6,255 nt of DNA from an uncultured Lachnospiraceae bacterium (GTDB taxonomy: Bacteria; Bacillota; Clostridia; Lachnospirales; Lachnospiraceae), in the NCBI GenBank assembly GCA_900313435.1, contig OMRF01000063.1, positions 1 through 6,255 on the forward strand, written 5' to 3'. Under the pieces are notes generated by a model that was given only the letters and a program-made list of their open reading frames with translations, had not been told where the DNA came from and ran no database searches. Each line of letters begins with the position of its first letter. Within the stretch, counting starts at the first letter, position 1. This document shows positions 5,844 through 6,255 of the stretch, one piece after another. Both the position numbers and the translations under genes were made by a program.

Positions 5844-6255
5844 ATGGCTTTGCCCAACGAAGAGGATTATCTTGACGGACTTTTAAGTTCGATCACACAA
5901 AAAAAATCTGATATTGAAGAGCAAAAATCTCGTGAAGAGTCGGATATCAAAAAAAAGTATCAGGACAGCACGAGACTTAGCCCAGATGACGATTTCTTAA
6001 AAGAAACCGGGCTTTCTGACTATCGGCCTTCTGCAGTTGACAGGAAAAACTTAAGGCAGGCCTTTTCGGAGTCCGGTTTTCTTTCTGACTTTGAAAAAAC
6101 CTTAACTGACGGCACTGCAGATGACTTCATAAGAAGCTTTGAAGCGGAACTGGAGGACGACGAGCTTTCAGGCAACAGTTCCGAGGCAGAGCTTTCAGCC
6201 TTTCTGGATGATGATAAAAAGCCTGCTCCCACGAAGAATCCTTCAAATACCCAGG
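5844..6255 (+). CDS. Unrecognised acidic, low-complexity protein (3' partial)
   Basis: The frame is open from ATG at 5844 (or TTG at 5850) to the right edge, 137 residues seen, with no stop. It follows cheV by 12 bases and has a GGAGG ribosome site, which together make it a real gene despite lacking a visible end. The sequence is very rich in Asp, Glu, Ser and Lys. The N-terminus has a short motif, EEDYLDGLLSSI, then a charged helix (residues 19-42) and patches such as LSPDDD and LEDDELSG. The stretch ending at the edge is Pro/Asn/Lys-rich and looks like a linker, so a folded domain may lie beyond the window. No signal peptide or membrane helix is seen. Four TTA leucine codons and two runs of eight A make it more AT-rich than cheV. 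I do not recognise a family. Tight linkage to cheV suggests a chemotaxis or motility connection, but only by position. Confidence 0.75.
   Translation, partial: MALPNEEDYLDGLLSSITQKKSDIEEQKSREESDIKKKYQDSTRLSPDDDFLKETGLSDYRPSAVDRKNLRQAFSESGFLSDFEKTLTDGTADDFIRSFEAELEDDELSGNSSEAELSAFLDDDKKPAPTKNPSNTQ

Noticed and set aside
6020..6232. Minus strand open frame rich in Ser near the right edge
   Set aside because: It is antisense to the acidic Ser/Glu-coding gene that follows cheV with a ribosome site; runs of Ser are the expected shadow of such codons.

Overview
This window of 6255 bases carries six complete or near-complete genes and one cut off at the right edge. All are on the + strand and packed with short gaps, and there is no intergenic stretch longer than about 85 bases. 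Protein style, moderate GC content, heavy use of AGG and ATA codons, a CheV of clostridial type, a biotin-less OadA/PycB-type carboxyltransferase and a lipoprotein with a DUF4352-like end together suggest a Gram-positive anaerobe of the Clostridia, most likely Lachnospiraceae. That assignment is inference from memory of these families; no 16S or other marker is present.

Layout. Bases 1-1097 hold the C-terminal three quarters of a carboxyltransferase subunit (oxaloacetate decarboxylase alpha / pyruvate carboxylase B type), which ends without a biotin-carrier domain and is closed by a strong intrinsic terminator (1115-1161). A second unit then begins: an unrecognised single-pass membrane protein (1181-1825), an OmpR/PhoB-type response regulator (1829-2506), and its sensor histidine kinase (2532-4040). 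A 42-base AT-rich gap (4041-4082) with an imperfect palindrome and promoter-like hexamers leads into a lipoprotein (4083-4883). This is followed by cheV, a CheW-receiver fusion for chemotaxis (4911-5831), and by the start of an acidic, low-complexity protein of unknown function (5844 to the edge).

How the parts may work together. The membrane protein, regulator and kinase look like one translationally coupled signalling unit: an extracytoplasmic sensor region of about 145 residues feeds a HAMP-HisKA-HATPase kinase and a DNA-binding regulator. The lipoprotein sits directly downstream behind a possible operator, so it is a natural candidate for a target or an accessory ligand-binding part of that system. 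CheV and the acidic protein after it form a second tight pair that may belong to chemotaxis or motility. No CRISPR array, transposon, tRNA, rRNA or phage gene was seen. The window looks like ordinary chromosome, and its least understood parts are the two unrecognised proteins and the palindrome at 4045-4062.
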